Shown piece by piece: positions 50,825-58,827 of a stretch of DNA of 64,000 nucleotides. A program made the position numbers and the translations under genes. The notes under the pieces were generated by a model that did not search any database, was not told where the DNA came from, and saw only the letters and a program-made list of their open reading frames with translations. Origin of the DNA: Aquificota bacterium (GTDB lineage Bacteria > Aquificota > Aquificia > Aquificales > Aquificaceae); NCBI GenBank assembly GCA_030549905.1, contig JAUQQK010000011.1, positions 1-64,000 on the forward strand, written 5' to 3'. The number at the start of each line of letters is the position of its first letter. The stretch's first letter is position 1.

Positions 50825-51735
50825 TCGGTGGCGTAGCTGTGCATGCCCGGGAAAAAGAGGTTTATGGCAAAGAAGCATATAAGCACTGTAATGAACCCAA
50901 AGACTACGAGCCATGCGGTTCTTTTACCTTTCCACCCCAGCATCTGCCTTGCATGGAGGTATGCACCAAAGAAAAGCCACACTATTAAGGACCAGGTTTC
51001 TTTAGGGTCCCAGCTCCAGTATCCCCCCCAGGCTTCGTTTGCCCAAGCAGCACCTAAGATGATGGAGGCAGTCCATACGGGAAAGACTATAACTATGGAC
51101 TTGTAGGTTATCTCATCAAGCAGTTCCAAGGAAGGCAGGGGAAGTTTTGGAAACCTTTCCTTAAGAAGGTAGAGAACCGCACCACCAAAGCCTACAGTAA
51201 AGCCAGCATAACCTGTAAAGGCTGTCACCACATGAAGGTATAGCCAGTAGCTTCTTAAGGCTGGCATAAGGGGCACTATTTCTTTTGACGCGTAAAGCTG
51301 AGCAAAGGCAGAAAGACCGAATATGACAGGCACAGCTAAAGCCCCCAGTAGCTTTATGTGATACTTTCTTTCAATGATAAGGTATATTACACCCACCACA
51401 AAACTCCAGAAGGTGAGGGCTTCAAATAGATTGCTCCATGGGGGATGGGGCACTCCAAGCTCGTATGTCTGCATAGTCCTTCTTACCATACCTGTAAGGT
51501 TAAGAGAAAGTCCGATGGTAAGGCTTGCGGTGGCTATCCACTGAATAGTTTTATCTCTGAAAAAGACGAGGCTGATGTATATAACAGAAGAGAGGGCATA
51601 GGCGAGGGTGGCGGACTTATACCAGAAGGTGTTGTCTATTTTAAAAAGACCGAGGACAAGGCTGACTATAAAGGGTAAAAACCAGAGCATATAGCCATAT
51701 GACCTTCTTCTTTCCTCTACTATTACCTCTCTCAT
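50821..51735 (-). CDS. ccsA: Cytochrome c biogenesis protein CcsA (ResC)
   Basis: 304-residue polytopic membrane protein for haem delivery in system II cytochrome c maturation. It has about eight helices and the WWD-type haem motif GGYWSWDPKETWSLIVW, with flanking histidines such as HVVTAFTGYAG and YLHARQML. It supports the c-type cytochromes in the window (57119-57421 and NorC). The partner CcsB (ResB) is not seen. It follows rplI after 20 bases and converges with the EAL-HDOD gene. Confidence 0.93.
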   Translation of the reverse strand: MREVIVEERRRSYGYMLWFLPFIVSLVLGLFKIDNTFWYKSATLAYALSSVIYISLVFFRDKTIQWIATASLTIGLSLNLTGMVRRTMQTYELGVPHPPWSNLFEALTFWSFVVGVIYLIIERKYHIKLLGALAVPVIFGLSAFAQLYASKEIVPLMPALRSYWLYLHVVTAFTGYAGFTVGFGGAVLYLLKERFPKLPLPSLELLDEITYKSIVIVFPVWTASIILGAAWANEAWGGYWSWDPKETWSLIVWLFFGAYLHARQMLGWKGKRTAWLVVFGFITVLICFFAINLFFPGMHSYATD

Positions 51736-51754
51736 AGCACCTATAAATATAAGC

Positions 51755-52201
51755 CTACTCTTGGGGTTTTACATGGACTTTTATATCCACGCTTACCTCT
51801 GGGTGTAGCTTGAGGGTTATGGTGTATATACCCACTTCCTTTATAGGGTTTTTAAGCATAACCTTTTTTCTTTCCACCTCAAAGCCCTTTTCCTTTAGAG
51901 CCTGAGCTATTTCCTGAGAAGTGATGGAGCCAAAAAGCTTACCCTTCTCGCCTACCTGTCTATGTATTTCTAACATTAGACCTTCTAACTTCTTGGCAAG
52001 CTCAAGGGCTTTTTCCTTTTCCCTTTGTAGTTTTCTTGCCCTTTGAGCGAGTATGCTCTGCACATGCCTGAGATTAGCCTCTGTGGCTGGCAGGGCTATA
52101 CCCCTGGGTATTAAATAGTTCCTTGCAAAGCCGTCCTTTACATTGATAACATCACCAAAGACGCCATAGCCCTCCAAGTCTTTGACAAGCACCACCTTCA
52201 T
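51755..52201 (-). CDS. rplI: 50S ribosomal protein L9
   Basis: 148-residue ribosomal protein with the N-terminal MKVVLVKDLEGYGVFGDVINVKDGFARNYLIPRG motif (split by usual turns), a long connecting helix and a C-terminal domain with EKGKLFGSITSQEIA. It closes the standard rpsF-ssb-rpsR-rplI operon. Confidence 0.97.
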   Translation of the reverse strand: MKVVLVKDLEGYGVFGDVINVKDGFARNYLIPRGIALPATEANLRHVQSILAQRARKLQREKEKALELAKKLEGLMLEIHRQVGEKGKLFGSITSQEIAQALKEKGFEVERKKVMLKNPIKEVGIYTITLKLHPEVSVDIKVHVKPQE

Positions 52202-52213
52202 CTTACTACCTCC

Positions 52214-52435
52214 TTAAGCCACAAGATAGGGTAAAAGGGCAAGCTGTCTTGCTCTTTTTATTTCTCTGGCAAGCAAACGCTGGTGTTTGGCACATACTCC
52301 CGTCTGTCTTCTACCTATTATCTTTCCTCTTTCACTGAGGAACCTCCTCAGCTCTTCGTAGTTTTTGTAGCTTGGTTCCTTGCCTCCTTCACAGAAGGGG
52401 CATGTCTTTTTTGCAGTTCTTTTAATCACATCCAT
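52214..52435 (-). CDS. rpsR: 30S ribosomal protein S18 (cysteine-containing form)
   Basis: 73-residue S18 with [18 protein letters not shown] and [22 protein letters not shown] near residue 12 and C-A-K-H further on suggest a zinc-binding form. S18 pairs with S6 in the ribosome; rpsF is two genes upstream. Confidence 0.97.
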   Translation of the reverse strand: MDVIKRTAKKTCPFCEGGKEPSYKNYEELRRFLSERGKIIGRRQTGVCAKHQRLLAREIKRARQLALLPYLVA

Positions 52436-52447
52436 TTCTTACCTCCT

Positions 52448-52876
52448 TTAAAAGGGTATTTCATCGTCTTCCGAGGTGAAGGGACTTCCTTGAATTTCTT
52501 CCGGGATTTCCTCTTCACCCTTTAAAACAATCTCTTCCGTGGGGCCTTCCACCCTTGGCTTCTGTATTATACGCACGCTTTCAGCTAAGATACGCACCTT
52601 GCTCTGAGGTTTTCCTTCCCTGTCGGTCCAGCGATCCTGTACAAGCCTGCCCTCTACAACAACCGTATATCCCTTTGATATGCGGGTGGATAGTCCTTCT
52701 GCAAGCCTGCCATAGGCTTTTACATCAAAGAAATGGCTTTCCTCCTTCCACTCCTGCCCTACCATGTAGCGTCTTGTATATACCACCGAGAAATCCACCA
52801 CCTGCATGCCAGAGGGCAAATATCTTAGAACAGGGTCCTTCGTCAGCCTGCCAATGATTATGACCCTATTGAGCAA
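52448..52876 (-). CDS. ssb: Single-stranded DNA-binding protein
   Basis: 142-residue OB-fold protein: MLNRVIIIGRLTKDPVLRYLPSG at the start, VEGRLVQDRWTDREGK, and the acidic tail ending DDEIPF, which recruits partner proteins. It overlaps the rpsF end by 11 bases. The position between S6 and S18 genes is the common bacterial arrangement. Confidence 0.97.
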   Translation of the reverse strand: MLNRVIIIGRLTKDPVLRYLPSGMQVVDFSVVYTRRYMVGQEWKEESHFFDVKAYGRLAEGLSTRISKGYTVVVEGRLVQDRWTDREGKPQSKVRILAESVRIIQKPRVEGPTEEIVLKGEEEIPEEIQGSPFTSEDDEIPF

Positions 52877-53204
52877 CCTGCTTCACCTCTTGGGGCTTTA
52901 CCTGAATATTGAGCCATCTTATCACATGGTCGCTTATTTTGTAATAAAAGTCAAGCTCGTTGGGAAGTTCTGGATTTTCGGACCTGACGGTTATTATAAA
53001 GTATCTGCCATGGTTAAACTTCTGTATGGGGTATGCTAAGGTTTTTGTACCCCAGTCCAGCGTGTCAAGGACCTCTCCGCCCTTTTTCTGGATAAAGTCC
53101 TTGATTTCTTGAAGCCTTCTCTGAACCTCATCTTCAGTAAGGGTTGGTTTAAAGACTACCACGCTCTCGTAGTGGCGTGTGGTCTGATAATACCTTCTTG
53201 CCAT
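52866..53204 (-). CDS. rpsF: 30S ribosomal protein S6
   Basis: 112-residue S6 with HYESVVVFKPTLTEDEV and KTLAYPIQKFNHGRYFIITV. A short N-terminal extension ARRYYQTTR precedes the usual HYE start. It is the first gene of the rpsF operon, with a leader of about 50 bases that contains a strong hairpin. Confidence 0.96.
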   Translation of the reverse strand: MARRYYQTTRHYESVVVFKPTLTEDEVQRRLQEIKDFIQKKGGEVLDTLDWGTKTLAYPIQKFNHGRYFIITVRSENPELPNELDFYYKISDHVIRWLNIQVKPQEVKQVAQ

Positions 53205-53270
53205 CTTTCACCTCCTGGGCTTAATGGTCCCCGCCCTTTTGCGGGAACGAGGGTTAAACTATTATAGGCT
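53205..53270. promoter_or_regulatory. rpsF leader hairpin and divergent rpsF/rbfA promoter
   Basis: Minus strand TATAAT (53261-53266) opens the rpsF transcript. Its leader contains a CCCGC-AAAAGG-GCGGG hairpin and then AGGAGGTGAAAG before the ATG, which may be an S6:S18 autoregulatory element. Plus strand TATTAT (53260-53265) overlaps it, five bases before the rbfA ATG. Confidence 0.45.
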
Positions 53271-53591
53271 ATGAGCGTAAAAAGGTCAAGACTTGAAAAA
53301 CAGCTTATGGAGGAAATAGCCAAGCTAATAGTGGGCGAGCTAAAGGACCCCGGGCTGGCTGGTGTTGTCATAACAAGGGTTGTGCTCTCCGAAGACCTGA
53401 GAAATGCAAAGGTTTATTTCACCACCTTTGAGGAGGGTAGGGAAAAGGAGGCGGTCAGGGCTTTAGAAAGGGCAAAGCCCTACATAAGGAGCTATCTTAT
53501 TAAGAGCCTCAGGCTCAAAAGACTTCCTGAACTTTATTTTATTTTTGACGAAGAGCTTAGAAGAATGGAAAGGATATGGCAGAGGCTTTAA
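53271..53591 (+). CDS. rbfA: Ribosome-binding factor A
   Basis: 106-residue KH-fold protein needed for 16S rRNA maturation and 30S assembly. It has RLEKQLMEEIAKLIV near the start, LSEDLRNAKVYFTTF and LKRLPELYFIFDEEL at the end. It diverges from the rpsF operon and overlaps the helicase start by 16 bases. No ribosome-binding site. Confidence 0.93.
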   Translation: MSVKRSRLEKQLMEEIAKLIVGELKDPGLAGVVITRVVLSEDLRNAKVYFTTFEEGREKEAVRALERAKPYIRSYLIKSLRLKRLPELYFIFDEELRRMERIWQRL

Positions 53592-55825
53592 CCGCATTGC
53601 TTCTTGAGGGCAGTAAATTCTCCATAGACCCACCGGGCGGCAGGCTCTTATACCGCATCTCAGAGGAGGGTGTGTTGAAGGAGGAGGAGCTTATACCCTC
53701 TTCGGAGGTGGATGAGCTGATACCCTATCCTCTTCTTAACCCCCTTCAGAGTCTTTTCTACAGGCTATACAAAGGAGGCTCAGCTCTCGTGGCTTCCCCC
53801 ACCTCTTCCGGTAAAAGCCTTATTGCCTACCTTTTCATGAGAAACTTCAAGGGCAGGCTTGTCTATACGGCACCCACAAAGGCCCTTGTAAAGGAAAAGG
53901 CGGTGGAGCTGAGGAAATACTACGGCAAAAGCGTGGAGATGCGCACGGGTGAAAGTGTATTAGAGTCCTACAAGGAGGTAAGGGCAAAGGTGGTGGTAAG
54001 CACCTACGAGCATCTGGCATACTCTTTCAGGAACTCTGCCCGATGGCTAAAGGATGTGTCCGCCGTTGTGATAGATGAGGTGCATCAGATACTAAAAAGA
54101 TGGGTTCTGGAGGAGGTTATAACCTCATGCCTCAAAGCTGGTCTTCCTATGCTTTCCCTTTCTGCTACCCTTCCGGGTGTGGAGGAGCTTGCAGGCTGGA
54201 CGGGCTCCCAGCTTGTCATAAAAAGTCTCTGGAGACCTGTTCCTCTAATAAGGGAGTCCTACAGTCTCAGCCAGTTTGAACCTATAGTAGAAGAGCTTGA
54301 AGGAGAGGAGCTGACCGCCGGAAGGCTTCTGCAGGCTCTCTTTACCCTTTCAAAGCAGGGCGAGAGCGTAATCCTTTTTGTGCCTAAGAAAAGCCTTGGC
54401 TGGAAGCTGTTAGAGCTTGCCAGCATTGAAAGGATAGGCATTATGAACCAGACGGTGCCCTTTGAGGTATCAGAGACAAGAGAGCCGGAGATTGCCTTCC
54501 ACAATGCGGACGTGCCTAAGGAAGAAAGGGAGGCAATAGAAAAGGCTTTCAGAGAGGGGAATTTAAGGTTCTTAATAGCTACCCAGACCTTAGCTTACGG
54601 CGTGAACCTTCCTGCGGACAGGGTTTTAGTGCTTGTGAGGTTTTTCAGAAAGGGAAGCAAGTTTGTGAGTATTCCGGACGCCCTTGATATACTTCAGATG
54701 GAAGGAAGAGCTGGGAGGCTCGGCATAAGGGAGGTGGGATACTCAAACCTTCTGGTGCAGGGTGCGAGCAAGAGCCTTCTTGAAAAGGAGCTTAAAGATG
54801 CCCTTGAAAAGCCCTTCAGCACGGCGGTTATAGAAGAAGGTCTAAACATAGACGCTGTCAGCTTTTTCCTCCTTCTTGCCCATATGCATGAGGGGAGCAA
54901 CTACAAAGAGTATTTAAAACATACCTATTCCTTCAGAAGGCTTGAAGGCAGAAAAGTGGAGAGGGTGGAGGAATTTTTGAGGGAAAGGGGCTATATAAGG
55001 AAGGGTTTTCCAACAGATAAGGGTCTTTTCTGCATAAAAACGGGCATACCACCCACTAGGTTTGAGGAGTTTTTAAGGAGGAGAGAGCTGAGCCTTGAAC
55101 CTGTTATTACCCTTAGACCACTTCTGCATATGAAAAGGTTTGACGGGCTCTTTCAGTTTATACGCAGGCAGGAGGGCTTCAGAAAAGCCTATGAGCTTGT
55201 AAAGGCAAGGCTTTCTATGTGCGGGCAAGCCTGCTTTGAGGACAACACGGACCAGTTCCTCTTCTATGTGATGGGACTAACAATAAGGTATCCCAACCTG
55301 AAAAGCCCGCCGGGAGAGTTTTCATACCTTGGAACGGATGCCCTTCATCTCATAAGGACGCTCCTTGAGGTGGAAAGGCAAGGTTTTTACAGCTTAGGTA
55401 AGGATAAGGTGCTATCTATTGCCCATGCGGTGAAGTATGGTATAGAGCCTGACTATGCAGGTCTTTCTGGTATAAAGGGTATAGGGCATATTAGAGCGAA
55501 CCTTCTCAAAGAGGTTTTCGAAGGGGAGGGGATAAAAGTGCCAGCCCTCGGTGAGCCGGTGGAGGAACTTATCCTGCTCATGGAAAGCCACCAGCTGTGG
55601 GAAAACCTCCTTGAAAAGCTTGTAAGCGTGAGGAAGATGCCGGTGGAAAAAGCAAGGGAAGAGCTGGGCAGGGTCAGGAGGATAATGAAAAACAATGCAG
55701 GGGGATATCTTGTGGATGACCACCTTCTCTTAGCCCTTGGACTTTTCACACTTGGAGAGAAGGCCATCAGGCTTAAAAAGAGGGAACTACTGGAGGAACT
55801 CCTTTGGAGCTATCAAAGCCTGTGA
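53576..55825 (+). CDS. Ski2-like DEVH-box helicase
   Basis: 749-residue superfamily 2 helicase. Motif I is SPTSSGKSL near 78-86, motif Ia is TAPTKALVKEK, motif II is DEVH, motif III is LSATLPG, and motif VI is QMEGRAGRLG, as in Ski2/Hel308 proteins. The C-terminal part has a helical domain and a helix-hairpin-helix-like GIKGIGHIRANLL. Archaeal Hel308 and bacterial relatives act at stalled forks, but an RNA role is possible because rbfA overlaps it. Substrate unknown. Confidence 0.85.
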   Translation: MAEALTALLLEGSKFSIDPPGGRLLYRISEEGVLKEEELIPSSEVDELIPYPLLNPLQSLFYRLYKGGSALVASPTSSGKSLIAYLFMRNFKGRLVYTAPTKALVKEKAVELRKYYGKSVEMRTGESVLESYKEVRAKVVVSTYEHLAYSFRNSARWLKDVSAVVIDEVHQILKRWVLEEVITSCLKAGLPMLSLSATLPGVEELAGWTGSQLVIKSLWRPVPLIRESYSLSQFEPIVEELEGEELTAGRLLQALFTLSKQGESVILFVPKKSLGWKLLELASIERIGIMNQTVPFEVSETREPEIAFHNADVPKEEREAIEKAFREGNLRFLIATQTLAYGVNLPADRVLVLVRFFRKGSKFVSIPDALDILQMEGRAGRLGIREVGYSNLLVQGASKSLLEKELKDALEKPFSTAVIEEGLNIDAVSFFLLLAHMHEGSNYKEYLKHTYSFRRLEGRKVERVEEFLRERGYIRKGFPTDKGLFCIKTGIPPTRFEEFLRRRELSLEPVITLRPLLHMKRFDGLFQFIRRQEGFRKAYELVKARLSMCGQACFEDNTDQFLFYVMGLTIRYPNLKSPPGEFSYLGTDALHLIRTLLEVERQGFYSLGKDKVLSIAHAVKYGIEPDYAGLSGIKGIGHIRANLLKEVFEGEGIKVPALGEPVEELILLMESHQLWENLLEKLVSVRKMPVEKAREELGRVRRIMKNNAGGYLVDDHLLLALGLFTLGEKAIRLKKRELLEELLWSYQSL

Positions 55826-56370
55826 TGGCTATTCTGTATAGAGAGGAGGACGTGCTTAAGGATTTTCTCAGCAAACTGCCCATAAGCAGGCTTTCTGAAA
55901 GCTTTTACTTTGAAGGCTTACAAAGATATTATTCTAAGGAGATGGGGGAAGGGCTTTTAAAGGTGTATGCAAGCCTTGACTGTCTGATTAGGAAGGAGTA
56001 CATAGTGCCTTTTAAGCTGTGGGCTATGGCACAGGAGAGGTTTTATGCTTTAGAGGGTAAAAGGAAGCTTAACATTGATGCGGGTTATGTGGATGAGAGC
56101 CATCTTGTGCTTGCTTCTTCAAAAAGAAGGGGTGCAAGGATATACATGGGTTCTGGTGTCTATGTGGAGATGGAATATCTGTATGTATATGGCTCTTACA
56201 GACCACTGTACTGGACATACTCTGACTACAGGGACAGGAGGGTGAGGGCTTTTTTTGAGCAGGTAAGGGAAGATTTTTTAAAGGAGCTAAACCTTGCAAG
56301 GAAGGGAAACCCTTTTATACTCTGCAGGTTCACCGAGGAGGAGCTCTATAAGGAAGCCAAGGCTTGGTGA
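55804..56370 (+). CDS. DUF4416-family protein
   Basis: 188 residues of a family with unknown function. The conserved core is KRKLNIDAGYVDESHLVLAS, KRRGARIYMGSGVYVEMEYL and PLYWTYSDYRD. I prefer the TTG start at 55804: GGAGG lies seven bases upstream and the protein then includes the family's KPVMAILY opening. An ATG at 55825 overlapping the helicase stop is the alternative. Its 3' end overlaps murI by 84 bases. Confidence 0.82.
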   Translation: MELSKPVMAILYREEDVLKDFLSKLPISRLSESFYFEGLQRYYSKEMGEGLLKVYASLDCLIRKEYIVPFKLWAMAQERFYALEGKRKLNIDAGYVDESHLVLASSKRRGARIYMGSGVYVEMEYLYVYGSYRPLYWTYSDYRDRRVRAFFEQVREDFLKELNLARKGNPFILCRFTEEELYKEAKAW

Positions 56371-57057
56371 TTCGTCTGTAAAGTAAAGCTCAAAGCTGGC
56401 GGATCCCTCCCTTAATACATGAGCTTCTATTTCAAGGGCTGTGCTTTGAGCGGAATCTATCACCTTTACCTGCGGACCCATGAAGTCCTCTATTAAAGGC
56501 TTTAGCAGGGGGTAGTGGGTACATCCAAGAATGAGCGTGTCTATACCGCTTTCCTTTAAGTCTTCAAGGTAATAGGCTACAACCCTCTTAGGAATTTCAC
56601 CTTCTATAAGACCCTCTTCCACCAAAGGCACAAAGAGGGGGCAGGCTTTCTGGAAAACCTCCGCACCTTCCTTTTCTAAAAGCCTTTTGTAGGCACCGCT
56701 TGATACGGTAGCCCTCGTGCCTACAACTCCTACCTTCTTGTTCTTCGTAGTTTTTAAGGCACACTTTACGCCCGGCTCCACCACGCCGAAGACAGGCACA
56801 GGAAGGGTTTCCTCAAGAACTTCTAAGGCATAAGAACTTGCCGTGTTGCAGGCTACCACCACCAGCTCCACACCCTCACCCATAAGAAACTCCACACACT
56901 CAAGGCTATACCTTATAACCGTCTGGGGAGAGCGGTTTCCATAAGGAACGCGAGCTGTGTCTCCAAGATAGACAAAATCCACTTCCGGATACCTTTCCCT
57001 TAAGGCTTTTAATACAGTAAGACCACCTACGCCCGAGTCAAAGACGCCTATTTTCAT
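56287..57057 (-). CDS. murI: Glutamate racemase
   Basis: Makes D-glutamate for peptidoglycan. The 256-residue protein has IGVFDSGVGGLTV, YLGDTARVPYG and the two catalytic cysteines in VVACNTASS and LILGCTHYPLL. The C-terminal ~28 codons overlap the convergent DUF4416 gene. A TATAAT box shared with the divergent cytochrome c gene lies upstream. Confidence 0.96.
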   Translation of the reverse strand: MKIGVFDSGVGGLTVLKALRERYPEVDFVYLGDTARVPYGNRSPQTVIRYSLECVEFLMGEGVELVVVACNTASSYALEVLEETLPVPVFGVVEPGVKCALKTTKNKKVGVVGTRATVSSGAYKRLLEKEGAEVFQKACPLFVPLVEEGLIEGEIPKRVVAYYLEDLKESGIDTLILGCTHYPLLKPLIEDFMGPQVKVIDSAQSTALEIEAHVLREGSASFELYFTDESPSLGFLIELLLGEPAEYKRVSLPCKV

Positions 57058-57080
57058 CCTTCTTTCATCCTTGCTTTTGT

Positions 57081-57088
57081 ATTATAAT
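57081..57088. promoter_or_regulatory. Palindromic -10 element for murI and cytochrome c
   Basis: ATTATAAT reads TATAAT on both strands (57081-57086 minus, 57083-57088 plus). One melted region could serve both murI and the cytochrome c gene. The plus transcript has a leader with AAGGAGG before the ATG. Confidence 0.55.
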
Positions 57089-57118
57089 CTTAACCAAACT
57101 TAACAAGGAGGTTTTAGC

Positions 57119-57421
57119 ATGAGAAAGGCAGCCTTAACACTTGCCTTGGTAGTGGGCTTTGCAGGAGCAAGCCTTGCCAGCGAACAGCTTGCCAAGCAGA
57201 AGGGCTGTATGGCATGCCATGACCTGAAGGCTAAGAAGGTAGGACCAGCCTTTGCGGATGTGGCTAAGAAGTATGCTGGAAGAAAGGATGCGGTGGATTA
57301 CCTTGCTGGCAAGATAAAGAAGGGTGGTTCTGGTGTATGGGGCTCTGTGCCTATGCCTCCTCAAAACGTGTCTGACGCAGAGGCCAAGCAGTTGGCCCAG
57401 TGGATAATGTCTGTAAAGTAA
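57119..57421 (+). CDS. Cytochrome c552 (class I)
   Basis: 100-residue periplasmic electron carrier. A signal peptide ends near GASLAS, and the mature protein starts SEQLAKQKGCMACHDLK. The haem motif is CMACH, and the Met ligand is in GSVPMPPQNV. The mature sequence differs at about five positions (for example Ser for Asn at the first residue and Phe for Tyr after VGPA) from the Hydrogenobacter thermophilus cytochrome c552 I recall. AAGGAGG precedes the ATG. A hairpin follows the stop. Confidence 0.97.
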   Translation: MRKAALTLALVVGFAGASLASEQLAKQKGCMACHDLKAKKVGPAFADVAKKYAGRKDAVDYLAGKIKKGGSGVWGSVPMPPQNVSDAEAKQLAQWIMSVK

Positions 57422-57428
57422 AAACTTT

Positions 57429-57444
57429 GGGGGCTTATGCCCCC
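57429..57444 (-). terminator. Terminator hairpin with a stop codon in its loop
   Basis: GGGGGC-TTAT-GCCCCC is a perfect 6-bp stem. On the minus strand it is followed by AAAGTTTTT, an intrinsic terminator for the hypothetical gene, whose TAA stop lies in the loop. It also follows the cytochrome c stop on the plus strand but with a weaker tail. Confidence 0.65.
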
Positions 57445-57779
57445 TCCTCCAAAGGATTACATCTATTTATATTTCCAAAGCAGGCAGGGCATAGGTCAAA
57501 AAAGACCAAAAGTCCAAGACCTCCAAGCATCATATTGACCTGTGTTATAACCAAGTTTTCTTGCCTTTCTGGAAGCACCTGATACTTTTCAAGCCTTTTG
57601 CCGCAGGCAGTTAAAGCCTCCTCTTGGCCAAGCTTATGAAACTGAAACACAAGCCTTTTTGTTCTTCTACACTTCATCCACCTTGGTGTGAGGTCAAGGA
57701 TTACAAAGTTTATCTGAATGTTTGGGTCTACAAGCTGGGCTTTTTGCATAAGTCTTTCAAACTTTTCCTTCTCCGTCAT
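57435..57779 (-). CDS. Cysteine-containing hypothetical protein
   Basis: 114 residues with no family I recognise. It starts TEKEKFERLMQKAQLVDPN, has FVILDLTPRWMKCRRTKRLV in the middle, and carries CPACFGNINRC near the end, which could bind a metal. There is no signal peptide; one hydrophobic stretch is GGLGLLVFFDLCP. It starts 23 bases inside ispG and is the last gene of the nadA operon. Confidence 0.65.
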   Translation of the reverse strand: MTEKEKFERLMQKAQLVDPNIQINFVILDLTPRWMKCRRTKRLVFQFHKLGQEEALTACGKRLEKYQVLPERQENLVITQVNMMLGGLGLLVFFDLCPACFGNINRCNPLEEGA

Positions 57780-58827
57780 AGCCTATAACCTCCTCCAGTA
57801 ATGCTTGAGACATTTCTTCTTCGCTTACTTTTCTTATAGGTTTTCCTTTTTTGAAAAGCCATGCAAAGCCTCTTCCACAGGCAAGACCAAGGTCCGCTTC
57901 TCTTGCTTCTCCTATGGCATTTACCACACAACCCATTATGGCTACCTTTAGAGGTTTATTAAAACCTTTTAGCTTTTCTTCCACTTCCTTTACTACCTTT
58001 GGTAAATCCACCTCAATCCTACCGCAAGTGGGACAGGCTATTATCTCTACGCCCCGTCTTCTGAGGTCTAAAGATTGAAGTATATTGTAAGCAACTTCTA
58101 CTTCTACCTCTGGGTCGTCAGTTAAAGAAACACGCACCGTATCACCTATACCCTTATAGAGGAGTATGCCTATACCCACAGAGGACTTGACTATACCTTT
58201 TGTTCCCATCCCTGCTTCTGTTATGCCTATATGGAGAGGAATATCCGTGTGTGAAGCGAAAAGTTCATTGGCTTTTATGTTTTCAAGCACATCAGAACCT
58301 TTTATGGAAACCTTGAAATTATAAAAGCCCCACTTTTCAAACTTTTCAGACCAGCGCATGGCACTTTCAAAGAGAGCCTCCGCACAAGGATAGCCATACT
58401 TTTCAAGAAGGTCCTTCTCTAAAGAGCCAGAATTTACTCCTATCCTTATGGCTACACCCTTCCCTTTTGCCTCTTCTACGATTTCTCTGACTATTTCCTC
58501 CTTTCCTATGTTGCCGGGGTTTATACGTATGCCATGCACGCCTTTTTCCATAGACTTGAAGGCATAGGAGGGTGCAAAGTGTATGTCCGCTATTACAGGA
58601 ATAGGAGAGTTTTTCACAATGTCAGGTAGTGCTTCCACATCTTCTTCGTGAGGGACAGCTACTCTTATTAGCTCACAGCCAGCTTTTGCAAGTCTTTTTA
58701 TCTGCTCAAGAGTTGCTTCCACATCATGCGTTTTTGTAGAGGTCATAGACTGAACTACTATAGGAGCATCACCTCCTACCTTTACCCATCCTACCTTTAT
58801 CTGACGAGTCTTTCTACGTTCAATCAC
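57757..58827 (-). CDS. ispG: 4-hydroxy-3-methylbut-2-enyl diphosphate synthase (flavodoxin or ferredoxin dependent)
   Basis: Iron-sulfur enzyme of the MEP isoprenoid pathway, about 356 residues. It has PIVVQSMTSTKTHDVEATL, GIRINPGNIG, and cluster cysteines in IIACPTCGRIEVDL and MGCVVNAIGEA. I set the start at the GTG at 58827 because GGGAGG lies seven bases upstream; the longer GTG at 58842 includes that site. The GTG overlaps the DUF29 stop. NadA in the same operon is also a 4Fe-4S enzyme. Confidence 0.95.
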   Translation of the reverse strand: MIERRKTRQIKVGWVKVGGDAPIVVQSMTSTKTHDVEATLEQIKRLAKAGCELIRVAVPHEEDVEALPDIVKNSPIPVIADIHFAPSYAFKSMEKGVHGIRINPGNIGKEEIVREIVEEAKGKGVAIRIGVNSGSLEKDLLEKYGYPCAEALFESAMRWSEKFEKWGFYNFKVSIKGSDVLENIKANELFASHTDIPLHIGITEAGMGTKGIVKSSVGIGILLYKGIGDTVRVSLTDDPEVEVEVAYNILQSLDLRRRGVEIIACPTCGRIEVDLPKVVKEVEEKLKGFNKPLKVAIMGCVVNAIGEAREADLGLACGRGFAWLFKKGKPIRKVSEEEMSQALLEEVIGYDGEGKV

